Shown: piece by piece, positions 1-10,308 of the stretch
Position numbering within the stretch: position 1 is the first letter of the stretch
Layout: each line of letters begins with the position of its first letter
Origin: Tricholoma matsutake
Lineage: Eukaryota; Basidiomycota; Agaricomycetes; Agaricales; Tricholomataceae
Assembly: GCA_026075535.2 (NCBI GenBank)
Contig: AP026547.1
Location: 5,952,001 to 6,016,000 of the forward strand
Length of the DNA stretch: 64,000 nucleotides
Direction of reading: 5' to 3'
Notes under the pieces: model-generated
Database searches by the model: none
The model's input: the letters and a program-made list of their open reading frames with translations, nothing else
Told to the model about the DNA's origin: nothing
Made by a program: the position numbers and the translations under genes

Positions 1-1043
1 CGACAACCCCAGTCCCTCATCGATCAGCTGTTCCTCTGTCTTCATATTCCTCACTCTCAGGCGCCTTGGACCCCCCACCTACGAAGACCCGGCTCCGTTC
101 GTATGTCCGTCTGTCCATCACAAATATTTCCGATGTGTTCGACGCTGACTTGATCATTTTCATCTGCTAGTCTAGCCACAATGTGCGAACAAGCACCAAT
201 GCGGAGTATCCGTACCCTGTCTCGCGCCATGACCCTTACAACTCCTCTACACGCGCACGCGCCCGTACGGGTTCCAATTCGCAGACGCCCTTAGCTGAAC
301 GCAACGGCGCGCTAAGTCGCGACAGTGGGTGCGGCGGCCATTACTGCCACGATGAATTGATTCAACCAGTGTGCGTCATGAAGCCCCCGCGTTGGCCCAC
401 TGGGCCAACGAATCACGTTCCAGTCCCCCAGAGAGAGTTCAGAGAAGAATACATTCCGAAAAGGCCGTCGTACAAGGATGCACACATCAGATACCCGCCC
501 ATCACCTTTCAGACATTTGGTATTCCCGAACTCGGGGTTAGGGTAGGGAAGGTAGCGGAGAGATATGCACCTTCTATCGTTGGGGGAAATGATCCTGTGT
601 TTGCTGCTGCTGGCGACAGGGAAGTCAAGTTCTGGATTCTGGTATGCTGTCCCCATCGTGCTCGGGGTACACAATTGTTCATTTGTTTTGGTCGTTGTAG
701 TGGCCTGGGTACAGCTCTGAGCCTTTGCAGAAAAGAATTAAGACCCGCGATGGCACAGTAACAAGGGATACAGTGCTGATGATTATCGCTAATGCTCTGA
801 CGGAATACACTTGCAAGATTCAGGTTAGCCCTCATTATGTTTTCGCGATAGACTGGAAGTCATAACCCGTTTCCATCGCAGAGGAAAGGGACACCGGTCG
901 AACCGGGGTATGAAGATTGGACGATTGGTCCCAGAACAGACGGCAAACAAGGGATTGTTGGCACATCGCTATTCATCACGCGATTGCATCACCGTGGAGG
1001 ATCAGCTTGGCAACCAGAGATATGGGCGCCGAGGAGGCCTTGA
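1..1043 (+). CDS. C-terminal part of an uncharacterised agaricomycete protein (5' end outside window)
   Basis: The frame is open from base 2 and the gene continues past the left edge. Exons that keep one frame are about 1-100, 171-641, 701-822 and 882-1043. The introns start GTATGT, GTATGC and GTTAGC, and end CTGCTAG, TTGTAG and CGCAG. The protein ends W-A-P-R-R-P-stop. Exon 3 starts WPGY and carries a basic helix-like stretch (KRIKTRDGTVTRD). The last exon has EPGYEDWTIGP and GSAWQPEIW. This layout (WPGY...RGKLA-like...W-Q-P near the end) resembles a family of unknown function common in Agaricomycetes; that is recalled, not searched. I see no catalytic motif, signal peptide or membrane segment in the visible part. 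An upstream intron ending near base 60 is also possible, so the first exon boundary is uncertain. Confidence 0.7.
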
Positions 1044-1198
1044 TGGTCCAGCCATAGAGAGACGAATTGTTGATTGGTCGAGTTGATCATTTTTATCTGC
1101 GCATTATCATAACTATCCCAAATATATTAGCAATATATGATTGTAGCTGTATGACAGCAGTTGGCCGGAAGGATGCCTGCATCAAGCTTAATAGACTA

Positions 1199-1910
1199 TT
1201 ATGTGGAGTCCGATGTTTGGTTTTTCGGTGCACTTTCAATTGCGATTTCAGATGATAATCGTGATATTTCTGAAAAGGCAACTTTGAGAAGGTCTAGGTC
1301 GGCATCTAAGCTTTCTGCTCTCGTTTTCATCTGCGAAAAACGAGCCGTTGGATGAATAAAAAAATATGGGGGCGGACAATTACCGCTGAAATCGTGGTGC
1401 TCGCTGCTATCAGTTCATGGTGATGATTATAAACAAGAGATTGCCTCTCGCTGTCCAGCTCTCGTATTTCTGGACAAAACTTGAGTCCTGTTTTCTTTAA
1501 TGAGAAGAGATATTACCTGTTAGAAGTTCATTCTCTCTTTTAAGCAAGCTGGGTAAAGACGATGTTGTTATTAGCTGTTCGTAATAGCTCTTTGCGTCAA
1601 AAGCGGTTGAATCTGTAGACAGTAAAGGCTAACGCTGGAGAACAGCAAGGAATAGTAGCTCACCTAGATTCATCGGATCAGTTGACGCAGATTTCCCCAC
1701 CAAAGGAGGGGGTGGACCAACCCCCAGGCCATAGTGCTTCCTGAGCAAATCCTTCGCACGAGTTTTCTGCGGAGGAGGTGTTGATGGTGTTGAACGTCGT
1801 GAATGGTGTAAGCTGGCAGACTGTTGAGGGGTCGGTGTAGATGGAGATGAAGGGTTTAAAGAAGATGAAAGTTGCTGTGGAGTGCCCGGTCTGTGTCTGG
1901 ACGTCGACAT
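1199..1910 (-). CDS. VPS51: VPS51 subunit of the GARP/EARP tethering complex
   Basis: Four exons on the minus strand (1910-1664, 1612-1517, 1469-1384, 1330-1199) give 186 residues. The first ~60 residues are Ser/Pro/Thr-rich and disordered. Then come RAKDLLRKHYGL and MNLDSTAFDAKSYYEQL, followed by SLLKRENELLTEIRELDSER and SLVYNHHHELI. These are the conserved opening of the Vps51/Vps67 domain, including the N-terminal coiled coil and the segment near the t-SNARE-binding end. Known role: the GARP complex (Vps51-54) tethers endosome-derived vesicles at the trans-Golgi. The length is close to the short yeast Vps51 and much below the long animal homologues, so this is probably complete. It starts 63 bp from the divergent gene at 1974, so the two probably share a promoter. 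The introns are 47-53 nt with normal GT-AG borders. Confidence 0.85.
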
Positions 1911-1973
1911 CGAAATGAAGTCTAGACGCGTCCTGTCACACTCACTGTCACAACCTTGATCTAAGTCACCACC
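1911..1973. promoter_or_regulatory. 63-bp shared divergent promoter
   Basis: The VPS51 start (minus) and the start at 1974 (plus) are only 63 bp apart. Both transcripts must start inside or very near this gap. No TATA element is visible. That it acts as one bidirectional promoter is inferred from spacing alone. Confidence 0.5.
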
Positions 1974-4391
1974 ATGAATTCATCGACTTTCTACGACGAC
2001 GAGGTCGTTGCTGACAGCGAGGAGGAGGGAAACTCTTTTGGTATGCAGATGAATCTCGATGGTTTGTGGAATTCCCGATCTTCATTTCGTCATTCTAACT
2101 TTACTCGCAGTGCAGCCAATATTGCCAGATATAACAAACAACATCGGACAGTCTGGTATATCAGAGATAAACTCATTTACCGACAAGGCTTCAGCTCCTT
2201 TCACGTCTATATTACCTATCTCTTCATCGTCGTCTCGTAGTCACCCATCATCCCCAGTCACCACCTTCAACGACAACGTATCCTCTTCTTCCAGCTCAGG
2301 CCCTCTGCCCCGTCCAAAACCACGTCCAGCTTATAAGAAAAGGGACAAGATAGAAACTACTAACAGTACTTCTACTGTCAGCTATTTTTCTCCACAGGTG
2401 CAGGCTGCTAGCACCTCGAATTCCTTTCAATTCCACATGGATATGCCATCAAGCATCGCAGATCGCGCAAAGACGCGTTCTCGAAACACAAAGTCTCTTA
2501 CAATCGACGCTATTCATGCGGTCACCCCGAGGGGTCGTGGCTTGAACATGACCATTCCATCCAATGATGTTATCGACTTATCTTCCGATGGAGACGAACT
2601 AGCTCTGCTTTCTCCACCTAAATCAAAACCAAAAGGGAAAGGGAAAGCCAGTATGAAAAACAGAGCTGACATTTCCTCCGATTCACCCCTTTCCTCTACC
2701 CCCGAATATCACCCAAAGCCCCGGCCGAAACCAAGGCCGAAAGCGAACAAACGTAGCAAAACGTCTCACCCCTTATCCCCTCATGCTCAGTCTACTTCCC
2801 AAGAACCCATTTCGTTGCCTACGTCGTCCTCGAATGATCCCATGATGCCCATCCCGTTTCATTTGGTGTCATCGCAACTTCCACCCTCTGACCCACCCAT
2901 GTCTACGGCAACAACGTGTGATCTTCCTCCCATTGAGACGCTACCAAATCTTGATACCGACCCTTTGTCATCTCCATCCTCTTTATTCAGCCCGGTTATG
3001 TCTGCGCGAAGGAAGCGCAAATATATGACAATGGGAACTGATGAACTCGATTCTGATGACCCAGGGATCGAGATGGATGTTGATACACGCATGATGCCTC
3101 CTCCGCCTATACCTCAGCCGCCTCGAACGTTATTATCTAGGCCTTCGTCTCCCTTCTTCGATGTCCCGAACCATTCAACCGAAATTGTGGACTTGTCAAT
3201 ACTACCTTCGACGGCTGATACCAGCGTGAATTCTGTTGGGCTTGCAAAGAAATCTAAAACAACCAAATCCCGAAAAAAGAAAGATGGAGACGACAGTACT
3301 GAGAATGGTGGATCAGGCAAAGCCAAACCGAAGGGGAGAGGGAAAGGGAAAGGGAAATGCAAGCAGAAGAAAGTGGAACTCGTAATCCAAGTGCCGAAAG
3401 AGCAGGGGAAAGGCAAGGAAAAAGAAGTATTCAAGAGTCGAGAATTTGTTGAAGATGATGACGAGGACGAAGGTACGACAGTTGACGTATCGAGCAGAAA
3501 GATTGCAGCCATAGACAAGCCGACATCGCCGAGCCCAGTACCTGGCTCAGATAAGGAGGACATACGCGCAGCACCCAGTAAGAAGCGGAAGCCTAGTGAT
3601 GGCGATGAACAGACAGCGAAAGACAAGATATTTACGGATGAGGAAGATAAGCCTGCCTCGAGGAGTGCAACAACGAAAGCAAAATGTCAGTCAAAGGTTC
3701 TGTATGAGGAGGACCCGGGCGCCTTTTCTACACTCGGGGAAGTATCTCTGGATAGGCCTTCGAACGTGAACAGCACGATCGAACGAAAACATAGCAAGTC
3801 GAAGAAAACTCCTAGCTCTGATATCAATAACGTGGAACCACAACCAGCTCTGAAAGTGAGTGAGTTGATCAAAATTTTGGCGTCTCATCTGATGATCGGA
3901 TGCAGGAAAATATTCAAACAATGTCAAGTTCCGAAACTTCAACGGATCCAACCAACCCCAATAAATCCTTGTTGCCTAGCCTTTCTTCCCGGTATACTAC
4001 CGCGCCAAAAGTGAAATCCACCCCCATGTCCGACCTCATACGACGGGTCAATTCGCTTCCTGGTTCGCCGTTCCCGACGCCGCAACCACGTGTCTCCCGG
4101 CTATCAACTATAGCTATAGGCACAGCTTATTCGCCCTACCTCAAATCATCACGCAGCATGCTTTCTCGCATTGCACCCCTCCATCCTAACAGGCGAACAC
4201 CACCCCCACCGTTGCCACCTCCACCACCTCCTCCGAAGACCAAGAAAGAAAGGGAGCGAGAAGAACAGTGGGAAGAAGAGTTGATTGAGAGTGTTGGTGG
4301 TATTACTGAATGGGTGTGTATGACTGATGGGGAGCGGAAGGAGCTACGGAAACTCAAACGAGAAAGGGAGATAGTAGGCTGGGAGGAGTGA
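1974..4391 (+). CDS. Large Ser/Lys-rich, probably nuclear protein of unknown function
   Basis: Exons 1974-2061, 2111-3855 and 3906-4391 join in frame to 772 residues. The protein opens with an acidic patch (DDEVVADSEEEG). A long disordered middle follows, with repeated Lys/Pro motifs (KPRPKPRPKANKR, KPKGRGKGKGKCKQKK) that look like bipartite nuclear localisation signals, and acidic runs (DDDEDEG). The last 160 residues are more ordered in composition: SPYLKSSRSMLSRIAPLHP, a 7-residue poly-Pro run, then a Lys/Glu/Arg helix (KTKKEREREEQWEEELIES) and a short C-terminal segment (GGITEWVCMTDGERKELRKL). I recall similar C-termini in other basidiomycete hypothetical proteins but know no function. 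I see no enzyme motif. The name 'nuclear' is inference from composition. Confidence 0.75.
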
Positions 4392-4439
4392 CCTAAAATC
4401 TATTTTTAAGCCGCCCTGTGTGTTATCGTACCAACAAGC

Positions 4440-5568
4440 ATGTTGTCAATGCTTATTGCTCCTTTGTCCAACCTTCTATTTAAAATTGCACCTAAGGATG
4501 GAGAAGGTCCTTCCATACCGCTTGCGATGCGTCTCCGCCGGATCTCTCTTCATGCCCTCCCTGATGATTTCGATATTGACAATCCAACACGATGGGAAAC
4601 ATATTCTGAAGCTCAGGTGATCCAACTTGAGTCACTAGAGCCATTGACACGATTTCCATTAGACGTGCTATACGAGGTGTGCGCCGCACGTAGTTTCTAT
4701 TGAAAGAAGAGTTCTCAATATTAGCCGCTAGATATTTGGCCACCTTCACCCTTACGATCTTCTTCAGCTAGCCCGAACAACCCAAAGACTACGTACTATT
4801 TTGATGCGGCGGTCTGCGGCTGGCATATGGAAGGCCACTATATCGAACGTCGAAGGTTTGCCTGAGTGTCCATCGGATCTCGACGAGCCACAATACGTGA
4901 ACCTTGCATTTGATGATCACTGTCACGTAAGCCGCACAGGTCTTCGACGAAGCATTGCTAAGACAGCCTGACCCACTTTCGTAGCTTTGCTTCGACCCAA
5001 ACGTCCATGATGTATTTTGGAGTTGTCGTGTGCGATGTTGCAAAAGTTGTGTAGAAGAAAAGTGCGCTTACATTTCACTAAGGATTCCTGCTCGGCCGAC
5101 TGAGACTCTCAGCTTCGTTTCGGACTTCGACCTCAAGAAACGCATTCCCGTCGCTCCTGGAGATCACAGGTACAAAACAATATTTCCATATATTGTTTAT
5201 CCAAGTGAGCCAGCTCGCCATGATTGTTGTGCGTTTTGGTTGAACATCTTGTAGGGCCTGGTCCCTACAGGCCTGGCAGAATTCTCTTTTATCTTCCTGT
5301 CGCCGAGCGATATATTCGCGAATTTCGCCAGCTTGAAAATAAGAGGTCAATGGAGCAATGGAGCTCGGAGAAAAAAGAAGAACAGAGCCGCCGGTTAACT
5401 GTAATATAATATTTTTCGACGTCTCTACAGATCCTGATACTTTATTTTTAGCACGCTGCTCTATGTGAATCTTGGAGCGGTCATTGGGTACACAAACGTT
5501 CTCGTGAACTGCACATGTTCATGCTTGTCATCTTGGCACTTTGTTTTGTTGTGGTTCAGCGTGGATAA
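4440..5568 (+). CDS. F-box protein with C-terminal membrane anchor (paralogue 1)
   Basis: Six exons (4440-4676, 4732-4926, 4985-5061, 5113-5204, 5255-5400, 5452-5568) give 287 residues. The F-box lies at about 69-115: LTRFPLDVLYE at the end of exon 1 continues as IFGHLHPYDLLQLARTTQRL in exon 2. This is the agaricomycete F-box type that binds Skp1 in SCF ubiquitin ligases. Next comes a cysteine-rich stretch (FWSCRVRCCKSCVEE, ~155-170), possibly metal-binding, and a region with TIFPYIVYPS. The last exon encodes a hydrophobic helix (about 267-285) before a short tail, so the protein may be tail-anchored; that is unusual for an F-box protein. The substrate is unknown. The neighbour at 5861 has the same exon phases and near-equal exon lengths, showing tandem duplication. 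Confidence 0.8.
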
Positions 5569-5846
5569 CCCAGTATGTAACCAGGAACTGATTTGGAATG
5601 CATGATATGGTGTCATTAGCGTCCTATGCCGTCGGCTGCTTCTGCCACTGAAGGATCATACGAGATCATACGTCCACATATAATATCAAGTTCTACCCGC
5701 AAACCCGATGTACTATAAATAACTATTACGGAAAGAAGAAGACCGGCATCCCGTGTGCACAGCAATGCCATCAGCTCGGTCTTAACGCTGTGACGCCATC
5801 ATGCGTTAACTTACAAATCGCACCGTTTTAGCTAGCCCCACAAAGC

Positions 5847-5864
5847 ATGTCCGGGCCTTCATGA
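5847..5864 (+). CDS. Five-codon upstream ORF overlapping the next start codon
   Basis: An ATG at 5847 opens a frame of five sense codons whose TGA stop (5862-5864) overlaps the ATG of the F-box gene at 5861 as ATGA. If it lies in the transcript leader, ribosomes finishing it stop right at the main start and could reinitiate. Whether the mRNA leader includes it is not known from sequence. Confidence 0.4.
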   Translation: MSGPS

Positions 5865-7003
5865 AGGCTGCAGCCAGCGAAGCGACTTTCACAAGATATC
5901 CGATGCCACGACCCCGGTCCAGCCGCTATAAGCCTCGAAATTGGCGTTCTATCATTACAAGTGATTCGTCGGAGACTACAACACCTCTAAGCGTTGATTG
6001 CTTCAACCATGACCTACGACGAGCGAGAAGGCGAAAGAAAGCGGCTCGAGGCAAGGGTGGCTCGTTAAGGATGTTAACCAGGATGCCCCTGGACATCCTA
6101 TACGAGGTGAGTCGGCTTCTGCATAAGCATCCTTACTATGACCTTATCAATTGCTTCCAGATATTTGGCCACCTTCATCCTTTCGATCTCCTACACGTAG
6201 CTCGAACATCTCAAGGACTCCGTGCAATATTGATGACCCGTTCATCGTTGTCAGTCTGGGAATCCGCGTTTTCCAATGTGCCAGATCTACCCTTTTGCCC
6301 ATCGGATTTGACGTTGCCGCAATATTCTGACCTCGTATTTGACGAACATTGCCACGTCAGTATCCCAGCAATATGGTCTTATTCCGATTTTGATTGGTCA
6401 TAGTTCTGCCTGGCTGAAAATGTACACGATGTATACTGGTCCTGCCGCGTACGGTGTTGTAAGAAATGTGTGAATAAATAGTGCGTCTAGTTTTCTTTAA
6501 CACATTAAAACTCATGATGCATGATGGCGCAGTTTCGTTCAGGAATCTGTACTAGAACAGATGCTCCCCGATGCCGTGGTCATACACAGACGGGAGACCA
6601 TATTTCCATACATCATCCATCCGAGTTGGTTCATCTCATGTTTGGGTTACGCATCTCACTAACTATAACAGGACCGCAACGGAACAAACCTGGAAAACTT
6701 TTGTATTATCTGACAATTGCTGAGGATTATATTTGCGAGCTCAACAAAGTTATTGCCACCGATTCGGAAGCAGCATTGATAAGCTGGGGTAAAGAAAAAC
6801 GGATTCAGCAAGCGCAACGTCTTACGGTGAGAGTCATTTGAGGCGTAGAATGCTAGGCTGATGTAAAGACCGTCTAGCATGCCGCTCTGTGCGAAACATG
6901 GAGTATTCACTGGGTCTATCATCCAGCTAAGGAGTCAAACGTGGCCATAATCGCGTTTTTGATTTTTCTCCTCATGTTTATTTGGCGTGATAAGATCTGG
7001 TAA
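5861..7003 (+). CDS. F-box protein with C-terminal membrane anchor (paralogue 2)
   Basis: Six exons (5861-6106, 6161-6355, 6404-6480, 6533-6624, 6672-6826, 6878-7003) give 296 residues. Exons 2, 3 and 4 are exactly 195, 77 and 92 nt, the same as in the upstream copy, with the same phases. The N-terminus differs and is basic (RRARRRKKAARGKGG). The F-box (LTRMPLDILYE / IFGHLHPFDLLHVARTSQGL) is at about 71-120. The Cys cluster is kept (YWSCRVRCCKKCVNK), as is IFPYIIHPS. The protein ends HAALCETWSIHWVYHP followed by a strongly hydrophobic helix (VAIIAFLIFLLMFIW) and RDKIW, which again suggests a tail anchor. It is presumably an SCF substrate receptor; the target is unknown. A small upstream ORF overlaps the start codon. 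Confidence 0.8.
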
Positions 7004-7290
7004 GGTAGTATCGAAGACAGTCACGCAAGTTCGTTTCGCAGTGAACATCAACGTTGTTTATGAAATTTCTGTAGCATGGACTCAAATTCAGGATCATGAT
7101 ACCAATGTAACCGTAACGTAGCTTGTAATGACGAGTTACCATTAATCTGTAGAATTCTTGTGATATTCCATCGGTAAGTTGTTGGTAAGTAGTACTTACT
7201 GTCATAGGAAACTGCGCATGTATATTTGCAACGCAGTCTGCAGCCAAACAGCCGTACGTTCTTTCAGCTTGTGAAGCTCTGACAGCAGCA

Positions 7291-9018
7291 ATGGGCTCTT
7301 CTCAGATCTTCCGGGTCCTCGAAAATGTTAAAGATCAGGCTAAGGATGCATTATATGCGATGGCGTCCTGCCTCTGCCACCAATCTGCCAAGGTTAAAAT
7401 CAACGGACGAACCTGTCAGTACGCGCAGCAACTTATCACTTCGTTCTCTGATGCTCACAAGTTGACAATGTAGTCCAAATCCTCAAAGTGCTAGGCGAAG
7501 GCGGTTTCTCATTTGTGTATTTGGCACAGGACGAACATAGCGGTGTGAGCGACACGACTCTTTGCATATATTCTCTTCTGAGCCTCCGTAGCGGCAATTC
7601 GCGTTAAAGAAAATACGGTGTCCAACTGGTTCTGAAAGTGTGAAAGAAGCGATGCGTGAGGTGGAGGCGTATAGACGTTTCAAGTGAGTCAGTCCTGTGG
7701 TTCTGGAAGACGTAGTGTGGCTTTAATGATGTGTAGACACCCTAACATCATTCGAATACTGGTACTGAAGTCTTACTGGGCCTGTGTCCAAGTTTCCGTG
7801 TTGAATTTCCTACCAGGACTCTGCTGTTGTCCAAGACCCAGAGGGGGACGGGAAAATTGTTTACTTGTTTCTACCACTCTACAAGGTAAGCACGCGTAAT
7901 TGCTCGTATTTCCAGCTTGAAATAACCAGTCATTATTTAATAGCGTGGCAATTTGCAAGATGCCATTAATGCAAACGTCGTGAACCGCAAACAATTTTCG
8001 GAACGCGAGATGCTTCGGTTATTTAAGGGTACGTGCGAAGCTGTGCGTGCCATGCACAACTTTCGGGCGCCAATATCCGCATCGCAACTATCACAATCCA
8101 GGGCTACCCAATCACGTCAGGAACGTGAAACTTCTGAACGGCATTCAGACGATGACGAACGTTTCCCTCATCCAGAAGGTGACGGGGAAGATGGTTTTTC
8201 GTACGGTTCCGCAGTGAATGTACCTCTCGTCACGAAGGATCGCATTGAGGAGGAGGGGGATATTGTTTACGACGGCGATGAGGAACATGCGCAAGGTGAA
8301 CACAACGGCGCGGCTAACGGCGCCACTGAATTGGTGCCTTATGCGCATCGGGATCTGAAACCTGGGTAAGCGCCTTCAGCATTGCATCTTTCTATCTACT
8401 GTTTCTCTAAGCTGGCGATAGAAATGTTATGATCGCAGACAATGGCTTTACACCGATTCTCATGGATTTTGGGAGCACAGTAAAAGCAAGGATCGACATT
8501 GAAAATCGTTCACAAGCATTGTATCAGCAGGTGAAATAATTCAACAATGTTCTGCATTCGAAGTTCACGTGTGATCATAGGATGTTGCAGCTGAGCAAAG
8601 CACAATGGCGTATCGTGCTCCCGAGCTTTTCGATGTAAAGACGGGGCAAACTCTGGACGAGAAAGTTGATATATGGGTACGACACAAGCTACTTTTGGAT
8701 ATTCCTCACCTTTATTTTATCTAGTCATTAGGGTGTACATTATTCGCCCTTGCCTACTCACATTCGCCATTCGAAAATATCCAAACTACTGAGCAAGGAG
8801 GGTCGATTGCGATGGCTGTGTTGAATGCGCAATACAAGCATCCAGATTCTGCTTATTCTCAAGGGGTAAAAGACCTCATTGACAGCATGCTCAAGGTTAA
8901 CCCTGCTGAGCGACCTGATATCCACACGGCCAGTTTGACTTCCTGTTTCTGCTTAAATAAGCTGACGACTTTCTAGGTCATTCGAGAGACGGATCGTGTG
9001 TTACAGACCCTAGCATGA
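7291..9018 (+). CDS. ENV7: STK16/Env7-family Ser/Thr protein kinase
   Basis: Ten exons (7291-7414, 7474-7544, 7592-7683, 7737-7761, 7817-7885, 7944-8365, 8422-8530, 8581-8676, 8725-8928, 8977-9018) give 417 residues. The kinase domain fills the protein: glycine loop LGEGGFSFVYLA (48-59), ALKKI with Lys71, HRDLKPGN (His262-Arg-Asp264), DFG (283-285), APELF and DIWSLGCTLFALAY. The glycine loop and the early activation segment match the STK16 branch of the NAK family; the yeast member Env7 is a palmitoylated vacuolar-membrane kinase, and no fixed acylation site can be assigned here. About 90 residues of acidic low-complexity sequence sit just before HRD (about 168-258). The last intron (8929-8976) would start with GC. 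If it is retained, the frame ends at 8976 instead with a different tail. The fungal gene symbol is by family resemblance. Confidence 0.85.
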
Positions 9019-9126
9019 GAGACACGCTTGGTGTATTATCTTATTTGACGCTCACACACTCGCTGGTATATATGGATGTTTAGCTGCATTACATAGACAA
9101 TAATATGGATGACAAAACATCGAAGT

Positions 9127-10145
9127 TCAAAGTAGACTCTTTTTGCTTCGGTTTTTATGATGTGGAGGGTTTTGTGAATCCCTCGACGACTTCAAAAATC
9201 GTGCTCTAGCCTGTTTCGCGCGTTCGGATGTCGATCGGACAATGCTTTTGATTGTCAATTGTGTCGACTTATCGTCATTGAAGCTTTCGGAGGAATCGGG
9301 CATCTCTGACTTCGATGATGCAGTTAATGGCGGTGCCGATGTACCTATCTTCCTCTTCTTCAACGGCACTGTAAGTTCCGGGCTTCTTTGTGTATCTGTC
9401 GTTGCAACATCTGATACTGCATCTGACTTCGTGTTGTCAGCAGCGGCCTTTTTAGCTTTCCGCTTAGCCTTTTGCTTCGCTCGTTTGGCCTGGTGGGCCG
9501 CTAACTTTGCTTTCTAGTAAACACAATAGTTCAACCTTTCTGATAGAAGGAGTGAAAAATGAACCAACTCGTTTTTCTCCTCGCTTTGAATTTTCCGAAG
9601 GCGTAAGTGTCAGTTTTGGATGTCCTTCATTACTTTGGCGTATTATGCGGCTGGCGCTCTCTTTGGAGTTCACCTCTACCGTCATCATTCTGAACTGCTT
9701 AACACGTCGCTCGTGTGCCTATTAAAACGAATAGTCCGATATAAGTTCAATCTCATGTAATGAAAAAAGAGAGCATACATGCTTTGGAAGTTCTGTGCAG
9801 TTCAACCATCTTGGGGCCTTTGAGAAGTTTCCGTGGACAAACTATACAAGCCTTGACGTCTGGTTGTAGGGATACTAGGTAGACAGGGTCACGGAGAGCC
9901 TCTTGCACGGTGATTAGGTGCTCTTCCTCATCCTCATCTTCCAGTCGCTCTCCAAAACCACCCGTATCTGAAATATCTTCCTCCGGCTCTTCTTCGACAC
10001 CCGCAGCAGAAGTTTGATCTGAATCCGAGTCGGATTCATCTGAATCTGTGTCATGCATTCCAAGGATCTCTTTCATATTCTCATCCAGACCAAGTTCATC
10101 TTCCTCTATCTTTTTTCTACGCCTTTTTTCAATTCGTTTGAACAT
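9127..10145 (-). CDS. Small acidic/basic nuclear protein with a CCHH zinc-finger-like motif
   Basis: Exons 10145-9783, 9718-9569 and 9513-9127 give 299 residues. The N-terminus is FKRIEKRRRKK, then ELGLDENMKEILGM, then a run of Asp/Ser and Glu repeats. The motif C100-x2-C103-x13-H117-x5-H123 (CIVCPRKLL...ELHRTSK|AH) has zinc-finger spacing, and the first exon junction splits it just before the last His. The C-terminal half is very rich in Lys/Ala (KAKLAAHQAKRAKQKAKRK) followed by a disordered tail. Composition and the motif suggest a nucleolar or pre-ribosomal protein, but that is inference. The first intron (9719-9782) keeps the frame only if it begins with GCATGT, a GC-AG intron. The gene converges on the kinase gene (109 bp apart) and diverges from DSS1. 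Confidence 0.7.
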
Positions 10146-10308
10146 GAGGAGCAGTAATAGAGTAAAATTGCGAGGTTAATCAGACGGGAGCAAACGTGAA
10201 GCAAGCCTCAAAGAGTGAGCGCTCTTACGTGCATAGCGAGCAAAGTCCAAGTCGGAGCACGGGCCGAAGTCACCACCAAATTTTCAGCTTGTGACCAAGG
10301 CGTCGCTC
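10146..10308. promoter_or_regulatory. 163-bp divergent promoter region
   Basis: This gap separates two head-to-head starts: the CCHH protein (minus, 10145) and DSS1 (plus, 10309). It must carry both promoters or one shared one. No clear TATA box is seen. Confidence 0.45.

Noticed and set aside
3114..3626. 170-codon minus-strand frame rich in Ser/Phe/Pro opposite the basic nuclear-type gene
   Set aside because: It is the antisense shadow of Lys/Asp/Glu-rich coding sequence on the plus strand; the plus frame has splice sites and structured ends.
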